DNA of 64,000 nt from Geoalkalibacter ferrihydriticus DSM 17813 (GCF_000820505.1 NZ_JWJD01000001.1:255094-319093), one strand, 5' to 3'; positions 34,785-48,402 are shown, counted from the stretch's first letter. Numbers and translations: made by a program. Notes: generated from the sequence alone by a model not told the origin.

Positions 34785-34895
34785 CTTTTAAGCTGATCCG
34801 AGAGGTCGGCAAGGGTGACCCCGAATGCACACCAAGTTAAAGACATCGACCATCCAGGTACCCTGGCGCATTGCTGCGCCGCGGTACCTTTTTTT
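34785..34895 (+). promoter_or_regulatory. PyrR-binding RNA and attenuator of the pyr operon
   Basis: The leader holds GATCCGAGAGG (34795-34805) and GGCAAGGG (34808-34815). These match the purine-rich bulge (TCCxGAGAGG) and GCAAGG loop of the known PyrR-binding anti-antiterminator, with GGTC/GACC arms closing the loop. An intrinsic terminator lies 36 bases on. By analogy with Bacillus, UMP-loaded PyrR would bind here and allow termination; without it an alternative fold would let transcription reach pyrR-pyrB-pyrC-carA-carB. Confidence 0.8.
34856..34895 (+). terminator. attenuator terminator upstream of pyrR
   Basis: AGGTACC (34856-34862) pairs with GGTACCT (34883-34889) around an inner GGCGCA/TGCGCC stem, followed by seven T. 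It lies 50 bases before the pyrR start and is the terminator half of the PyrR switch. Confidence 0.85.
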
Positions 34896-34932
34896 GTGTC
34901 CGCAAACGCTCTCATGCTGCGCCATCAACTGA

Positions 34933-35472
<540 letters not shown>

Positions 35473-35494
35473 TCCTTTTCCTGTGGAGGGATCC

Positions 35495-36424
35495 ATGACG
35501 TTCCGGCACAAAAACATCCTGGGTATCGAACAGCTCTCGAAAGAGGATATCGGCTTCATTCTCGATACGGCGGACAGCTTCAAGGAAATCAACAGCCGCG
35601 AAATCAAGAAAGTACCGACTCTGCGGGGCAAAACCATCATCAATCTGTTCTTCGAGGCCAGTACTCGCACGCGCACTTCTTTTGAGATCGCGGGCAAGCG
35701 CCTTTCCGCCGACACCATCAACATCACGGCCTCATCCTCCTCCGTTGTCAAAGGCGAAACCCTCGAAGATACCGCAAAAAACATCGAAGCCATGCGGCCG
35801 GACATCATCGTCATGCGCCATGGGGCTTCAGGCGCCTGCCATTACTTGGCGCAGCGCGTCGATTGCTCAATCATCAACGCAGGCGACGGAGCCCATGAGC
35901 ATCCCAGCCAGGCACTTCTCGACATGCTCACCATCCGCCAGCACAAGGGACGGATTGAAGGGCTCAAGGTCGCCATCATCGGAGATATCACCCACAGCCG
36001 GGTGGTGCGTTCGAATCTCTACGGCCTGACCCGCATGGGGGCCGAGGTACGCTTGGCCGGCCCCGGCACCATGATGCCGCCGGGCATCGAGCGCCTGGGC
36101 GCCACAGTCTATCATGACATGAACCAGGCGATTGCCGGCGCCGATGTGGTCATGATGCTGCGCATTCAGCTGGAGCGCCAAGGCAAAACCCTGCTGCCGA
36201 CCCTGCGCGAGTACGCCAGGTTTTATGGGCTCAACACGGAAAATCTCAAACTCGCGGCCAAAGATGCCCTGGTCATGCACCCTGGTCCGGTGAATCGCGG
36301 GGTGGAACTTTCAAGCTATGTCGCCGATGGTGCGCAAAGCGTAATTCTCGACCAGGTGGAAAACGGCGTGGCGATACGCATGGCTCTGCTGTACCTGGTG
36401 CTGGGCGGCGAGCAGCCACGGTAA
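35495..36424 (+). CDS. pyrB: aspartate carbamoyltransferase catalytic subunit
   Basis: A 309-residue enzyme for the first committed step of pyrimidine synthesis. The carbamoyl-phosphate loop is [19 protein letters not shown], and [17 protein letters not shown] plus [13 protein letters not shown] are further active-site motifs. No pyrI regulatory subunit is present. The ATG at 35495 follows GGAGGG by 4 bases; an in-frame GTG at 35483 precedes that site and is unlikely. Confidence 0.97.
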   Translation: MTFRHKNILGIEQLSKEDIGFILDTADSFKEINSREIKKVPTLRGKTIINLFFEASTRTRTSFEIAGKRLSADTINITASSSSVVKGETLEDTAKNIEAMRPDIIVMRHGASGACHYLAQRVDCSIINAGDGAHEHPSQALLDMLTIRQHKGRIEGLKVAIIGDITHSRVVRSNLYGLTRMGAEVRLAGPGTMMPPGIERLGATVYHDMNQAIAGADVVMMLRIQLERQGKTLLPTLREYARFYGLNTENLKLAAKDALVMHPGPVNRGVELSSYVADGAQSVILDQVENGVAIRMALLYLVLGGEQPR

Positions 36425-36465
36425 GTAAAAAAACAATGTCATCCTTAACGCAGGAGAACATAGAG

Positions 36466-37737
36466 ATGAAGATTCTGATCAAAGGTGGCCGGGTGATCGA
36501 TCCGGCGCATGGAATTGATGATGAATTTGATCTGCTCATTGAAGACGGTCTGATCAGTCGCCTGGAAAAAGACATTCAGGCTGAAGGCGCGCAAATCATC
36601 GATGCACGCGGCAAGCTGGTGACGCCGGGTCTGATCGACATTCACGTGCATCTGCGCGACCCCGGCCAGGAGTACAAGGAAGACATCGCCAGCGGCACCC
36701 GTGCCGCAGTGGCCGGCGGGTTTACCGCTGTGGCCTGCATGCCCAATACCAAGCCGGTCAACGATAGCGCGAGCGTGACCCGCTACATCCTCGACAAAGC
36801 CGCTGCAGAGGGTTTCTGCCATGTGTTGCCGGTGGGTGCCATCACTCAGGGCTCCAAAGGCGAGGCCCTGGCGGAAATGGGCGATATGAAGGAAGCGGGC
36901 TGCGTCGGATTTTCCGACGACGGCCATCCGGTGACCAGCGGCGAACTGCTGCGCCGCGCGCTTGAATACTCGCGGCCCTTCGGCATGCCCATTATCGCCC
37001 ACTCGGAAGATCTTGAACTGGTGGGGCAGGGAGTTATGAACGAAGGCTTCGTTGCCACCGAACTCGGACTCAAAGGCATTCCCTGGGTGGCCGAAGCGGC
37101 CCCCATCGCCCGCGACGTAATGCTTGCCGAATTCACCCGCGGCCACCTGCACCTGGCGCATGTGTCCTGCGCGGCCGCTGTCGCAGTCATCCGCGCCGCC
37201 AAAAAACGTGGCGTGCGCGTGACTGCCGAGGTAACACCTCATCACTTTACCCTGACAGACGAAGCGGTCCGTGGATACGACACCAACGCAAAGATGAATC
37301 CGCCCCTGCGTTGCGCCGAAGATGTGGCCGCCGTGCGCGAAGGGTTGGCCGACGGAACGATCGATGCCATCGCCACCGATCACGCCCCGCATCACATTGA
37401 TGAGAAGAACGTCGAATTCAATATTGCCTACAACGGCGTGGTCGGGCTGGAAACGGCGCTGCCTCTGACTCTGCGCCTGGTCAGCGACGGGGTATTGTCG
37501 CTCTCCGACGCCATTGCCAAGCTCACCATCAACCCGGCTCGGGTGCTGGGCCTGAAGAGCGGGACGCTGGAAGTCGGGCGCGCGGCGGATGTCACCGTCA
37601 TCGATCCTGAGTTGAAATGGACGGTGGACGCACAGAAATTTTCCTCCAAAAGCAAAAACACGCCCTTCGACGGCTGGAAGATGGTTGGCGCCGCCACCTA
37701 CACCATCGTTGCCGGGCATATCAGTTATCAGCGCTAA
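36466..37737 (+). CDS. pyrC: dihydroorotase
   Basis: A 423-residue amidohydrolase that closes the pyrimidine ring. [20 protein letters not shown] carries the HxH zinc site, [17 protein letters not shown] and IATDHAPHH give the later zinc ligands and catalytic aspartate. It is the longer class-I type common with PyrB. The ATG at 36466 has AGGAG upstream. It lies 41 bases after pyrB and 20 bases before carA. Confidence 0.96.
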   Translation: MKILIKGGRVIDPAHGIDDEFDLLIEDGLISRLEKDIQAEGAQIIDARGKLVTPGLIDIHVHLRDPGQEYKEDIASGTRAAVAGGFTAVACMPNTKPVNDSASVTRYILDKAAAEGFCHVLPVGAITQGSKGEALAEMGDMKEAGCVGFSDDGHPVTSGELLRRALEYSRPFGMPIIAHSEDLELVGQGVMNEGFVATELGLKGIPWVAEAAPIARDVMLAEFTRGHLHLAHVSCAAAVAVIRAAKKRGVRVTAEVTPHHFTLTDEAVRGYDTNAKMNPPLRCAEDVAAVREGLADGTIDAIATDHAPHHIDEKNVEFNIAYNGVVGLETALPLTLRLVSDGVLSLSDAIAKLTINPARVLGLKSGTLEVGRAADVTVIDPELKWTVDAQKFSSKSKNTPFDGWKMVGAATYTIVAGHISYQR

Positions 37738-37757
37738 ATAAAAGGAGTTTGTGCAGC

Positions 37758-38882
37758 ATGAAAGCCATTCTGGCCCTGGCCGACGGCAGAGTTTTTCACG
37801 GCAGAGCGTTCGGAGCCGGCGGTGAAATCACCGGTGAGGTGGTATTCAACACCAGCATGACCGGTTATCAGGAAATCCTCACCGATCCCTCCTACTGTGG
37901 TGAGATCGTTACCATGACCTATCCGCAGATCGGAAACTACGGCATCAACGTGGAGGACGTGGAATCGGCGCGCCCCTTTCTTTCGGCTTTCGTGGTTAAA
38001 GAAGTGTGCGAATTTCCCAGCAACTGGCGCTCAAAGATGAGTCTCGATGCCTACCTCAGAGAAAACGGTGTCATCGGGATTCAGGGCATCGATACGCGCG
38101 CCCTGGTGCGTCACATTCGCGATAAGGGTGCGCAGACCGGCATCGTCAGCTCCATTGATCTGGATCCCGAGAGCTTGGTGGAAAAGGCGCGGCGGGCACC
38201 CTCCATCGTTGGGCGTGATCTGGTACGCGAAGTTACCTGCCAAACATCCTATCCTTGGAGCGAAGGGCCCTGGCAACTCGGCAAAGGCTACACGAGTCCG
38301 GATCAGGCGCCGCGCTACAAGGTCGTGGCCTACGATTTCGGCATCAAGCGCAACATTTTGCGCAAGCTGGTGGCCTCCGGCTGTGATGTCACCGTAGTGC
38401 CGGCGGAGACGCCGGCCGAAGAGGTGCTGGCAATGAATCCCGACGGGGTCTTTTTAAGCAATGGTCCCGGCGATCCCGCACCCATCGTCTACGCCCAGGA
38501 AAATATCCGTAAGCTCCTAGGGAAAACACCCATTTTCGGCATCTGCCTGGGACATCAGCTCCTTTCTCTGGCCTTGGGCGGCAAGACCTACAAACTCAAG
38601 TTCGGCCATCGCGGTGGCAACCAGCCCGTACTTCGCGGCGAGGATCAACGTGTTGAGATTACGTCACAAAATCACGGTTTTGCCGTGGATGCCGCATCGA
38701 TTCATGATGCCGCTATTCAGACCCACACCAATCTTAATGACAACACCGTGGAGGGCATTGAGCATAAGCTGCTGCCGGCGTTTTCCGTGCAGTATCATCC
38801 CGAAGCTTCGCCCGGTCCCCACGACGCAGCCTATCTGTTCGAGAAGTTTACGCGCATGATGGACAAGGCCAAAAAGCAATAG
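37758..38882 (+). CDS. carA: carbamoyl-phosphate synthase small subunit
   Basis: A 374-residue glutamine amidotransferase subunit. The N-terminal domain has [19 protein letters not shown]. The class I glutaminase has its nucleophile in [15 protein letters not shown], with the His/Glu pair in [13 protein letters not shown]. It supplies ammonia to CarB. AAAGGAG lies 9 bases before the ATG. carB follows after 62 bases without a terminator. Confidence 0.97.
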   Translation: MKAILALADGRVFHGRAFGAGGEITGEVVFNTSMTGYQEILTDPSYCGEIVTMTYPQIGNYGINVEDVESARPFLSAFVVKEVCEFPSNWRSKMSLDAYLRENGVIGIQGIDTRALVRHIRDKGAQTGIVSSIDLDPESLVEKARRAPSIVGRDLVREVTCQTSYPWSEGPWQLGKGYTSPDQAPRYKVVAYDFGIKRNILRKLVASGCDVTVVPAETPAEEVLAMNPDGVFLSNGPGDPAPIVYAQENIRKLLGKTPIFGICLGHQLLSLALGGKTYKLKFGHRGGNQPVLRGEDQRVEITSQNHGFAVDAASIHDAAIQTHTNLNDNTVEGIEHKLLPAFSVQYHPEASPGPHDAAYLFEKFTRMMDKAKKQ

Positions 38883-38944
38883 GGCGATAGGTGGTCAACC
38901 ACACTTGTCACGCATCATTTATCATTCATCTCTGGATTTAAAAA

Positions 38945-42202
<3,258 letters not shown>

Positions 42203-42238
42203 GCCTGCAGGCTCTACATAGAAAAATCTGATATTGAC

Positions 42239-42260
42239 GGGCGGGGTTTCCCCCGCCCTT
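42239..42260 (+). terminator. hairpin between carB and greA
   Basis: GGGCGGGG (42239-42246) pairs with CCCCGCCC (42251-42258) across a 4-base loop. The T run is short (TTAACTTTT), so termination may be partial. Confidence 0.55.
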
Positions 42261-42291
42261 AACTTTTGTCCCTCAGCAAGGAATCGGTTTC

Positions 42292-42768
42292 ATGACCCAA
42301 AGCGTCCCCATGACCCGCGAAGGCCATCAGCGTCTTCAGGAAGAGTTGAAAAAGCTGATTCGCGAAGAACGCCCCAAAGTTGTGCAGGATATCGCCGAGG
42401 CCCGAGGCCATGGTGATCTTTCGGAAAACGCCGAGTACGACGCTGCCAAAGAACGTCAGGGCTTTATCGAAGGGCGAATCCAGGAAATCAATGATAAGCT
42501 GTCCCGCGCTCAGGTCATCAATCCCGCGGAACTCGACACAGACAAGGTGGTTTTCGGCGCCCGCGTGACTCTCTTTGATGTCGACTCAGGTAACGAAGTG
42601 ACCTATCAGATTGTCGGCGAAGATGAGGCTGATCTCAAATTCGGCAAAATCTCTGTGACTTCGCCCGTGGGAAAAGCCCTCATCGGGCACAAACTTGATG
42701 ACGAGGTCACGGTAAAAATTCCCTCCGGCCTCAAAACTTACGAAGTTATCGATATCAAGTACGAGTAA
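42292..42768 (+). CDS. greA: transcription elongation factor GreA
   Basis: A 158-residue factor that rescues backtracked RNA polymerase by stimulating transcript cleavage. PMTREGHQRLQEELKKLIRE starts the coiled coil, and GDLSENAEYDAAKERQGFIE holds the acidic tip residues. The C-terminal globular domain includes ISVTSPVGKALIGHKLDDEV. Length is standard. AAGGA precedes the ATG. It ends in a strong terminator and is separated from carB by a GC hairpin. Confidence 0.96.
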   Translation: MTQSVPMTREGHQRLQEELKKLIREERPKVVQDIAEARGHGDLSENAEYDAAKERQGFIEGRIQEINDKLSRAQVINPAELDTDKVVFGARVTLFDVDSGNEVTYQIVGEDEADLKFGKISVTSPVGKALIGHKLDDEVTVKIPSGLKTYEVIDIKYE

Positions 42769-42799
42769 GGCCGCTGCCGCGCCCGCAAGCTTGATCTCC

Positions 42800-42824
42800 A
42801 GGCCCACCTTTTGGGCCTTTTTTT
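42800..42824 (+). terminator. intrinsic terminator after greA
   Basis: AGGCCCA (42800-42806) pairs with TGGGCCT (42812-42818), followed by a seven-base T run. Confidence 0.9.
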
Positions 42825-42918
42825 GTTGCAGACGTGCAAAAATCTTTTTTTTTCGCAACATATTGCTGTAATATTCAAGGTTTCAAAACCCAATCATTAC
42901 CATTACTGCGGAGTCGAC

Positions 42919-43134
42919 ATGAGCCAGACCATCACCAAAGACATGACATTTTTCCAGATTCTCAAAATGCATCCCGATGTGGCAAAAGTGCTTGGCAGCT
43001 ACAATATGGGCTGCGTCGGTTGCATGGGAGCCATGAACGAAAGACTTGAGCAGGGCGCCACTGCCCACGGCATCAACATTGACGATCTGTTGCGCGATCT
43101 CAACGCCATCTTCGAAAGTTCTTCGCCCCAGTAA
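42919..43134 (+). CDS. DUF1858-domain small CxxC protein
   Basis: A 71-residue protein: KDMTFFQILKMHPDVAKVLG, then NMGCVGCMGAMNERLEQGAT and a helical end LDDLL-like (IDDLLRDLNAIF). The GCVGC motif offers a redox-active or metal-binding cysteine pair. It is a paralogue of the protein at 9698-9895. GCGGAG lies 6 bases before the ATG. It precedes recG by 12 bases, yet no link with recombination is known. Confidence 0.8.
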   Translation: MSQTITKDMTFFQILKMHPDVAKVLGSYNMGCVGCMGAMNERLEQGATAHGINIDDLLRDLNAIFESSSPQ

Positions 43135-43146
43135 AGGGGAGGGCCG

Positions 43147-45297
43147 ATGCCCCCGACCCCAACCTATCAACGCAGTCGCGAATTGCTGGCCACCCCCTTG
43201 GCGCAGATCAGGGGGGTGGGCCCGCGTTTGCTGCAAATCCTCGCCAAAGCCGGTCTGAATACCGTTGAAGATGCCCTCTACCACCTGCCGCACCGTTATG
43301 AAGACCGCCGAGAAATCCGACGCATTGCCCAATTGCGCGAAGGACGACAAGAAGTTTTTGTTGGGGAGGTTCTCGCCAGCGGTGAAACCTTCACGCCCAA
43401 GGCTCGCAAGCGCATCTATGAAGTCGTGGTCAGCGACGGCAGCGCTCAGGTGTCTCTCAAATGGTTTCATTATCGCAAGGATTGGTTGAAGAAACGCTTC
43501 TGTGTCGGTACTCGCGCCGTATTTACCGGCGAAATAAAGCGCTTCGGTCCGATTCGCGAGATCCATCATCCTGATTCCGAAATTCTCGGCGACAAATCTC
43601 TTGAACAGGTAATGACTGAAGATCCCATGAACTTCGGTCGCATTCTTCCCGTTTACCCCCTCACCGAAGGCCTGTCCCAGAAGGTCGCCCGTAAAATCTT
43701 CAAGCAGGTCGTCGATGAGTTCGCGCCTTTCGCGGTCTCGCCCATTCCTCCCCACATCCTTAAAAAACAAGAACTTTTGTCACTTTCCCTCGCCTTAGCC
43801 GAGTGCCACTGGCCTGAAAATCCCGAACCGGATTTCGATCTGGAAACGGGTGCCGGGCGCGCTAGGTCCGCTCTGGTGTTCGATGAATTCTTTTTTCTCG
43901 AATTGGGACTGGCTCTCAAGCGACGTGGCGTGGTGCTCGAACCCGGCATTGCCTTTGACGTCACCCACAAGTACACCCGGCCTCTGGCGCAAATGCTGCC
44001 TTATCGCCTGACCGGTGCGCAGCGGCATGTTCTCGGTGAAATCAAACAAGACATGATGGCACCACATCCCATGAACCGCCTGGTGCAGGGTGATGTCGGC
44101 AGCGGCAAAACAGTTGTTGCTTTGATGGCCGCCTTGATCGCTATCGAGAACCACACCCAGGTGGCGGTCATCGCCCCGACGGAAATCCTTGCCGAACAGC
44201 ATTTTCTGCAGTTTCACGATTGGTTGGAAAAGCTTGGCCTGCGGGCCATTCTGTTATCCGGCTCTCTTGGGCCCAAGGACAAGGCCCAGGTGCAGGACAA
44301 GATCAGGGCAGGGGAGGTCGACCTGGTTGTCGGTACCCATGCGGTTCTGCAGCAGGGCGTGGAATTCAAAAAGTTAGGCCTTGGAATCATCGACGAACAA
44401 CACCGTTTCGGCGTTCTGCAGCGTGGAATTCTGCGCCGCAAGGGAGAAAATCCCGATATCCTGGTGATGACGGCAACTCCCATTCCGCGTACTTTGTCGC
44501 TCACCCTCTATGGAGATCTGGCCCTGTCGGTCATTGACGAGCTGCCGCCGGGGCGCACGCCCATCAAAACCCGGGTGCTGGCGGAAAGCCGGCGGGAAGA
44601 GGGTTATCGTCTCATTAAAAAAGAGCTGGAGCAGGGCAGGCAGGCCTACATTGTTTATCCTCTGGTAGAGGAGTCGGAAAAAAGCGATCTGCTTGCCGCA
44701 GCGGCAGCGGCCGAAACCCTGCAGTCTGAGGTTTTCTCCGATCACAAGGTTGGTTTACTCCACGGCCGTATCAAGCCCCAGGAAAAAGAATCGGTCATGA
44801 AGGCATTTAAAAATCGGGAAATCGACCTTTTGGTGGCGACGACGGTCATTGAAGTGGGGATCGACGTTCCCAATGCCAGCGTCATGATGGTGGAGCATGC
44901 AGAGCGTTTCGGGCTGGCGCAGCTACATCAATTACGCGGGCGTGTGGGACGAGGTGCCGAGAAAAGTTACTGTCTGCTGGTTCAGTCGTCCCGCTGCAGC
45001 CAGGACGGTAAGCGCCGTTTGCAGGTCATGGCCGAGACCACCGATGGTTTTCGTATCGCGGAAGCCGACCTTGAGATCCGTGGACCAGGCGAATTTCTCG
45101 GCACCCGCCAGGCGGGCTTACCGGATTTTCGTGTCGCCAATCTTCTGCGCGACGGCCGCATGCTTGAATCGGCCCGCACAGAAGCCTTTCGCTTGGCGGA
45201 GAATCCCGAGTTTTTATCTGCGGCCAAGTATGCCGATACACGCCTGGCCCTTATGGACCGTTGGGGCAGTCGCCTGGAGTTGGCAAGTATCGGCTGA
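43147..45297 (+). CDS. recG: ATP-dependent DNA helicase RecG
   Basis: A 716-residue helicase that remodels stalled replication forks and Holliday junctions. The N-terminal wedge domain (about residues 1-230, with ALYHLPHRYEDRREIRRI) is followed by the helicase: QGDVGSGKTVVALMA (Walker A), IDEQHRFGVLQR (DEQH box), MTATPIPRTLSLTLYGD and QLRGRVGRGAEKSYC. Slightly longer than E. coli RecG. AGGGG lies upstream of the ATG. Confidence 0.96.
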   Translation: MPPTPTYQRSRELLATPLAQIRGVGPRLLQILAKAGLNTVEDALYHLPHRYEDRREIRRIAQLREGRQEVFVGEVLASGETFTPKARKRIYEVVVSDGSAQVSLKWFHYRKDWLKKRFCVGTRAVFTGEIKRFGPIREIHHPDSEILGDKSLEQVMTEDPMNFGRILPVYPLTEGLSQKVARKIFKQVVDEFAPFAVSPIPPHILKKQELLSLSLALAECHWPENPEPDFDLETGAGRARSALVFDEFFFLELGLALKRRGVVLEPGIAFDVTHKYTRPLAQMLPYRLTGAQRHVLGEIKQDMMAPHPMNRLVQGDVGSGKTVVALMAALIAIENHTQVAVIAPTEILAEQHFLQFHDWLEKLGLRAILLSGSLGPKDKAQVQDKIRAGEVDLVVGTHAVLQQGVEFKKLGLGIIDEQHRFGVLQRGILRRKGENPDILVMTATPIPRTLSLTLYGDLALSVIDELPPGRTPIKTRVLAESRREEGYRLIKKELEQGRQAYIVYPLVEESEKSDLLAAAAAAETLQSEVFSDHKVGLLHGRIKPQEKESVMKAFKNREIDLLVATTVIEVGIDVPNASVMMVEHAERFGLAQLHQLRGRVGRGAEKSYCLLVQSSRCSQDGKRRLQVMAETTDGFRIAEADLEIRGPGEFLGTRQAGLPDFRVANLLRDGRMLESARTEAFRLAENPEFLSAAKYADTRLALMDRWGSRLELASIG

Positions 45298-45304
45298 GTC
45301 GGTA

Positions 45305-45688
45305 TCACCAGCTACCGCCGACCAGAGGCAAAGACTTCTCCAGGGAAAAATAAACCAAATGTTTCGGGCCCTTGTCCTTGTCTTCTTCCACGGACAGGGA
45401 AGGTCTGGTCATCTGTGCAAGAAGTTCGGGATCCTGGTCCTCGCGGACTTTTTTCAGAAAAAGCCGCACACCGCGATAACCACCGCCGGCCTCGATAAAG
45501 AGATAGGCGGCATGGGGATTGACCTTGATATTGCTGTAAGTCAGGCGTTCACGCATGACAAAGGCAAGTGTGCCGTCGGGCATCACATGCGGACGAGCAT
45601 AGATTGCAGCATCAACGCGGCCTTGGTCATCCGCGGTGGATAGAACACCGGTGCCGCTGGCGTCGCTGAAGTATCGAGAGAGGTCCAT
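45305..45688 (-). CDS. pyridoxamine-5'-phosphate-oxidase-like FMN-binding protein
   Basis: A 127-residue split-barrel flavin protein. MDLSRYFSDASGTGVLSTAD and VDAAIYARPHVMPDGTLAFV are typical of the PNPOx-like family. LTYSNIKVNPHAAYLF and the C-terminal LVYFSLEKSLPLVGG complete the barrel. Members bind FMN, haem or F420; which one applies is not visible. It is convergent with recG by an 8-base gap. GGAGAA lies 6 bases before the ATG. Confidence 0.8.
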   Translation of the reverse strand: MDLSRYFSDASGTGVLSTADDQGRVDAAIYARPHVMPDGTLAFVMRERLTYSNIKVNPHAAYLFIEAGGGYRGVRLFLKKVREDQDPELLAQMTRPSLSVEEDKDKGPKHLVYFSLEKSLPLVGGSW

Positions 45689-45730
45689 AGGTTATTCTCC
45701 TTTGCTGGTTTTGCACACGGTGGCGGCTTT

Positions 45731-45769
45731 CTACTTAACGATATCAAGCTCTTGGCAAATAGCTACCAT
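45731..45769 (-). CDS. possible 12-residue small ORF (leader peptide?)
   Basis: On the minus strand AAGGAG (45781-45776) lies exactly 6 bases before an ATG that encodes MVAICQELDIVK and a TAG stop. It is in the 263-base gap upstream of the PNPOx-like gene and would be in its leader. The AT-rich palindrome TAATATATATTA lies further upstream. The ribosome-binding site is the best evidence; the length is too short for coding statistics. Confidence 0.3.
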   Translation of the reverse strand: MVAICQELDIVK

Positions 45770-45951
45770 GCAACTCTCCTTGCTACTAAAGTTTACATAA
45801 TATATATTATGCGACGTTAGGTGTTTTGCGGTCTCTGGCTTCTGACCTCTCATTTTATTGTTCTTTGCCTTTTTGCTGTGTTACCTTGATGTCCGTTTTC
45901 TTATCCACAAACCTCCCCTAAGGGTCTTTACTCTTCTCTGGAAAATCGTCT

Positions 45952-46758
45952 ATGGATTTTTTGCAGATCTTTGTTCTCTCCGTGGTTCAAGGCCTCACAG
46001 AATTTTTGCCCATATCCAGCTCGGCTCATCTGATTCTTGTCCCCATATTTACCGCCTGGGAAGATCAGGGTCTGGCATTTGATATTGCCACCCATGTCGG
46101 AACCCTCGCCGCCGTCATGCTTTACTTTCGCCGCGACCTCTACCAAGTCAGCGTCGAATGGGCCCATTCGCTCAAAAGCCGGCGCCTGACGCCCTCCGCG
46201 CGCCTTGGTTGGGGAATTCTGCTGGGCACCATACCCGTTGGACTAGCCGGTTTGAGCTTTAAGGGGTTCATTGAAACATCCATGCGCTCGCCCGTCATTC
46301 TTGCCTGCAGCCTGATCGGCTTCGCCTTTGTGCTCTCCTACGCCGACTGGCGCCGCCGAGGCGCACGTGACGAGTACAGTCTGACCTGGAAAGACATTCT
46401 GCTCATAGGGTGCGCGCAGGCATTGGCTCTGATTCCCGGCACCTCGCGCTCGGGAATCACTATGACCGCCGCCTTGCTTCTTGGCCTTAACCGCGAGGGT
46501 GCGGCGCGCTTCTCCTTTCTTCTTTCCATCCCCGTGACTGCTCTGGCTGGTGGCCTGCAAGCCGTAGAACTGACCCGTTCACCGGGTCTGGTCCATTGGA
46601 CGCCCATGATTCTCGGCGCCCTCTTTTCCGGAATCAGCGCCTTTATCTGCATTCACTACTTCCTGGTCTTTATTCGGCGCATCGGCATGCAGCCCTTCGT
46701 CATCTACCGTATCGCCCTGGGCATTTTACTGCTGGTTGTGTTCGGTCCAAAACTGTAA
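45952..46758 (+). CDS. uppP: undecaprenyl-diphosphatase
   Basis: A 268-residue membrane phosphatase recycling the undecaprenyl carrier of cell-wall synthesis. VVQGLTEFLPISSSAHLILV has the family's E/PISSSAH signature and LIPGTSRSGITMTAALLLGL the arginine motif. About seven to eight hydrophobic segments are seen. Loss or excess of this family changes bacitracin sensitivity in other bacteria. nagZ follows after 9 bases, grouping two peptidoglycan genes. Confidence 0.96.
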   Translation: MDFLQIFVLSVVQGLTEFLPISSSAHLILVPIFTAWEDQGLAFDIATHVGTLAAVMLYFRRDLYQVSVEWAHSLKSRRLTPSARLGWGILLGTIPVGLAGLSFKGFIETSMRSPVILACSLIGFAFVLSYADWRRRGARDEYSLTWKDILLIGCAQALALIPGTSRSGITMTAALLLGLNREGAARFSFLLSIPVTALAGGLQAVELTRSPGLVHWTPMILGALFSGISAFICIHYFLVFIRRIGMQPFVIYRIALGILLLVVFGPKL

Positions 46759-46767
46759 GGAAACCAA

Positions 46768-47883
46768 TTGAAAACTGTAAGGAAAGTTGCTTTTTTTCTG
46801 CTGGTTGGCGCTTTTTTTCTGGCGGGCTGCTCCCCCAAGGCGTCCGCCCTCTCCCCTTCCCTTGACGAAAAAATCGCTCAGATGCTGATGGTTGGCTTCC
46901 GGGGGACAATCGTGGACGAAAATCATTTTATCGTTCAGGATATCAAAGCGAGGAAACTCGGCGGGGTTATCCTGTTCGATTACGATATTGCCGAAAGACA
47001 ACCAGGACGCAATATCAAGTCGCCGGCCCAGGTTGACGCTCTCGTTGCATCCCTGCAGGCAGCGTCCTCTGCCCCCCTGCTCATTGCCATCGACCAGGAA
47101 GGGGGAAGAATCGCACGCCTGAAAGCGCGCGATGGTTTTCCGCCGACGGTCTCCCACGGTTTTCTGGGACAGGTGGACGATCTGGAAATCACCTCAGAAC
47201 ACAGCGCCAAACTTGCGAAAACGCTCGCCGACCTGGGCATCGGACTGAATCTTGCTCCGGTTGTCGATCTCTGCGTCAATCCCGACAATCCGGTCATCGC
47301 CCATTACGAGCGTTGTTTTTCGGCAGATCCCGAGAAAACGACGGCTCATGCCTTGAGATTCATCAAGGCCCATCATCAGGCGGGAGTACTGACCAGCCTC
47401 AAGCATTTTCCCGGCCATGGCAGCTCAACAACCGACTCTCACCTCGGATTTACCGATATCAGCGACACTTGGTCGGAGACTGAACTCATACCCTTCCGCC
47501 GGCTGATCGCACAGGGAAGAGCCGATGCCGTGATGACGGCCCATGTTTTCCACGCCCGTCTCGACGAGCAGCACCCCGCCACCCTCTCCTCCGCAGTCAT
47601 CGGCGGCCTGCTGCGGGAGGATCTGGCTTTTGAGGGGGTGGTGATTTCAGATGACATGCAGATGGGCGCGATTACCCAACATTACAGTTTTGAAACGGCC
47701 GTTCACTTGGCGATCAAGGCCGGAGTCGACATTCTGGTTTTCGGCAACAATCTAGACTACGATGAAAAAATCGTGGTTCGCACCATCGCGCTTATCAGAG
47801 GCTTGGTGGACAGCGGCTCGCTCAGCGCGTCCCGCATCGATGAATCTTACCACCGCATCCAGAATCTGAAACGTCGTCTATAG
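46768..47883 (+). CDS. nagZ: beta-N-acetylhexosaminidase-like lipoprotein (GH3)
   Basis: A 371-residue glycoside hydrolase 3 enzyme, probably removing N-acetylglucosamine from peptidoglycan fragments. TSLKHFPGHGSSTTDSHLGF is the KHFPGHG signature, and VVISDDMQMGAI carries the catalytic nucleophile region. The start (AFFLLVGAFFLAGCSPK) is a lipoprotein signal, so it acts in the envelope rather than in the cytosol as E. coli NagZ does. The TTG start lies between two 15-base direct repeats, and AAGGAAA serves as ribosome-binding site. Confidence 0.88.
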   Translation: MKTVRKVAFFLLVGAFFLAGCSPKASALSPSLDEKIAQMLMVGFRGTIVDENHFIVQDIKARKLGGVILFDYDIAERQPGRNIKSPAQVDALVASLQAASSAPLLIAIDQEGGRIARLKARDGFPPTVSHGFLGQVDDLEITSEHSAKLAKTLADLGIGLNLAPVVDLCVNPDNPVIAHYERCFSADPEKTTAHALRFIKAHHQAGVLTSLKHFPGHGSSTTDSHLGFTDISDTWSETELIPFRRLIAQGRADAVMTAHVFHARLDEQHPATLSSAVIGGLLREDLAFEGVVISDDMQMGAITQHYSFETAVHLAIKAGVDILVFGNNLDYDEKIVVRTIALIRGLVDSGSLSASRIDESYHRIQNLKRRL

Positions 47884-47957
47884 CCATCAGGCAATGCTTA
47901 TAAGTGTCGACAATCAATCAATATACAGTCCGGCAAACCCTGACTTGCGGAGATTCC

Positions 47958-48362
47958 ATGGCCTACGACAGCATAGAGGATGCTTTTCACTTTGTCAGCG
48001 ACGCCCCGCCCGGCGAACGCAGCGCCGTGGTCCATCGGCTCACCGGCCAGGTCTTTATTGCTTCTCTTAAAGCCGGGTACGACCAACGACCTGCCGGAAG
48101 TGAAGCAGATCCCGACTACCTGACCATCCCCCACCGCAAAGATTTAGATCCCGGCAAACCGCTGGTGCTGGAATTCATTCAGAACTACTGTCCGCGCGAA
48201 TTGGCGCGCGTTGAAGCGCTCTTCGCCCGCCCCGGCGCATTTCGCCATGTTAAGGACCTGCTGCGTCGCCAAAATTTGCTGGACAGTTGGCAGGTTTTCG
48301 AAGACCAACGGATCGAAGCACTGCTGCGTCACTGGTGCGCAACACAGGGACTGTCGGTGTAG
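47958..48362 (+). CDS. UPF0158-family protein
   Basis: A 134-residue protein starting MAYDSIEDAFHFVSD, with the family's acid-rich opening, IPHRKDLDPGKPLVLEFIQN and the helical RHVKDLLRRQNLLDSWQVFE. Function of the family is unknown. The ATG at 47958 was chosen over an in-frame start at 47904 because GCGGAG is spaced well. It lies between nagZ and a CPBP protease. Confidence 0.75.
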   Translation: MAYDSIEDAFHFVSDAPPGERSAVVHRLTGQVFIASLKAGYDQRPAGSEADPDYLTIPHRKDLDPGKPLVLEFIQNYCPRELARVEALFARPGAFRHVKDLLRRQNLLDSWQVFEDQRIEALLRHWCATQGLSV

Positions 48363-48402
48363 CTCACCTGAGCTCGGTAAGGGACGAAATGGCGCGGACT
48401 GT

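Noticed and set aside
36445-37719. Antisense frame of 424 codons opposite pyrC
   Set aside because: Mirror of pyrC codons; no recognisable motif or ribosome-binding site.
47925-47960. GGCAAACC stretch before the UPF0158 gene, like the core of a c-di-GMP riboswitch
   Set aside because: The remaining GEMM features (GAAA tetraloop and receptor, GGGACGCAAAGCC) are absent and the distance to the gene is too short.
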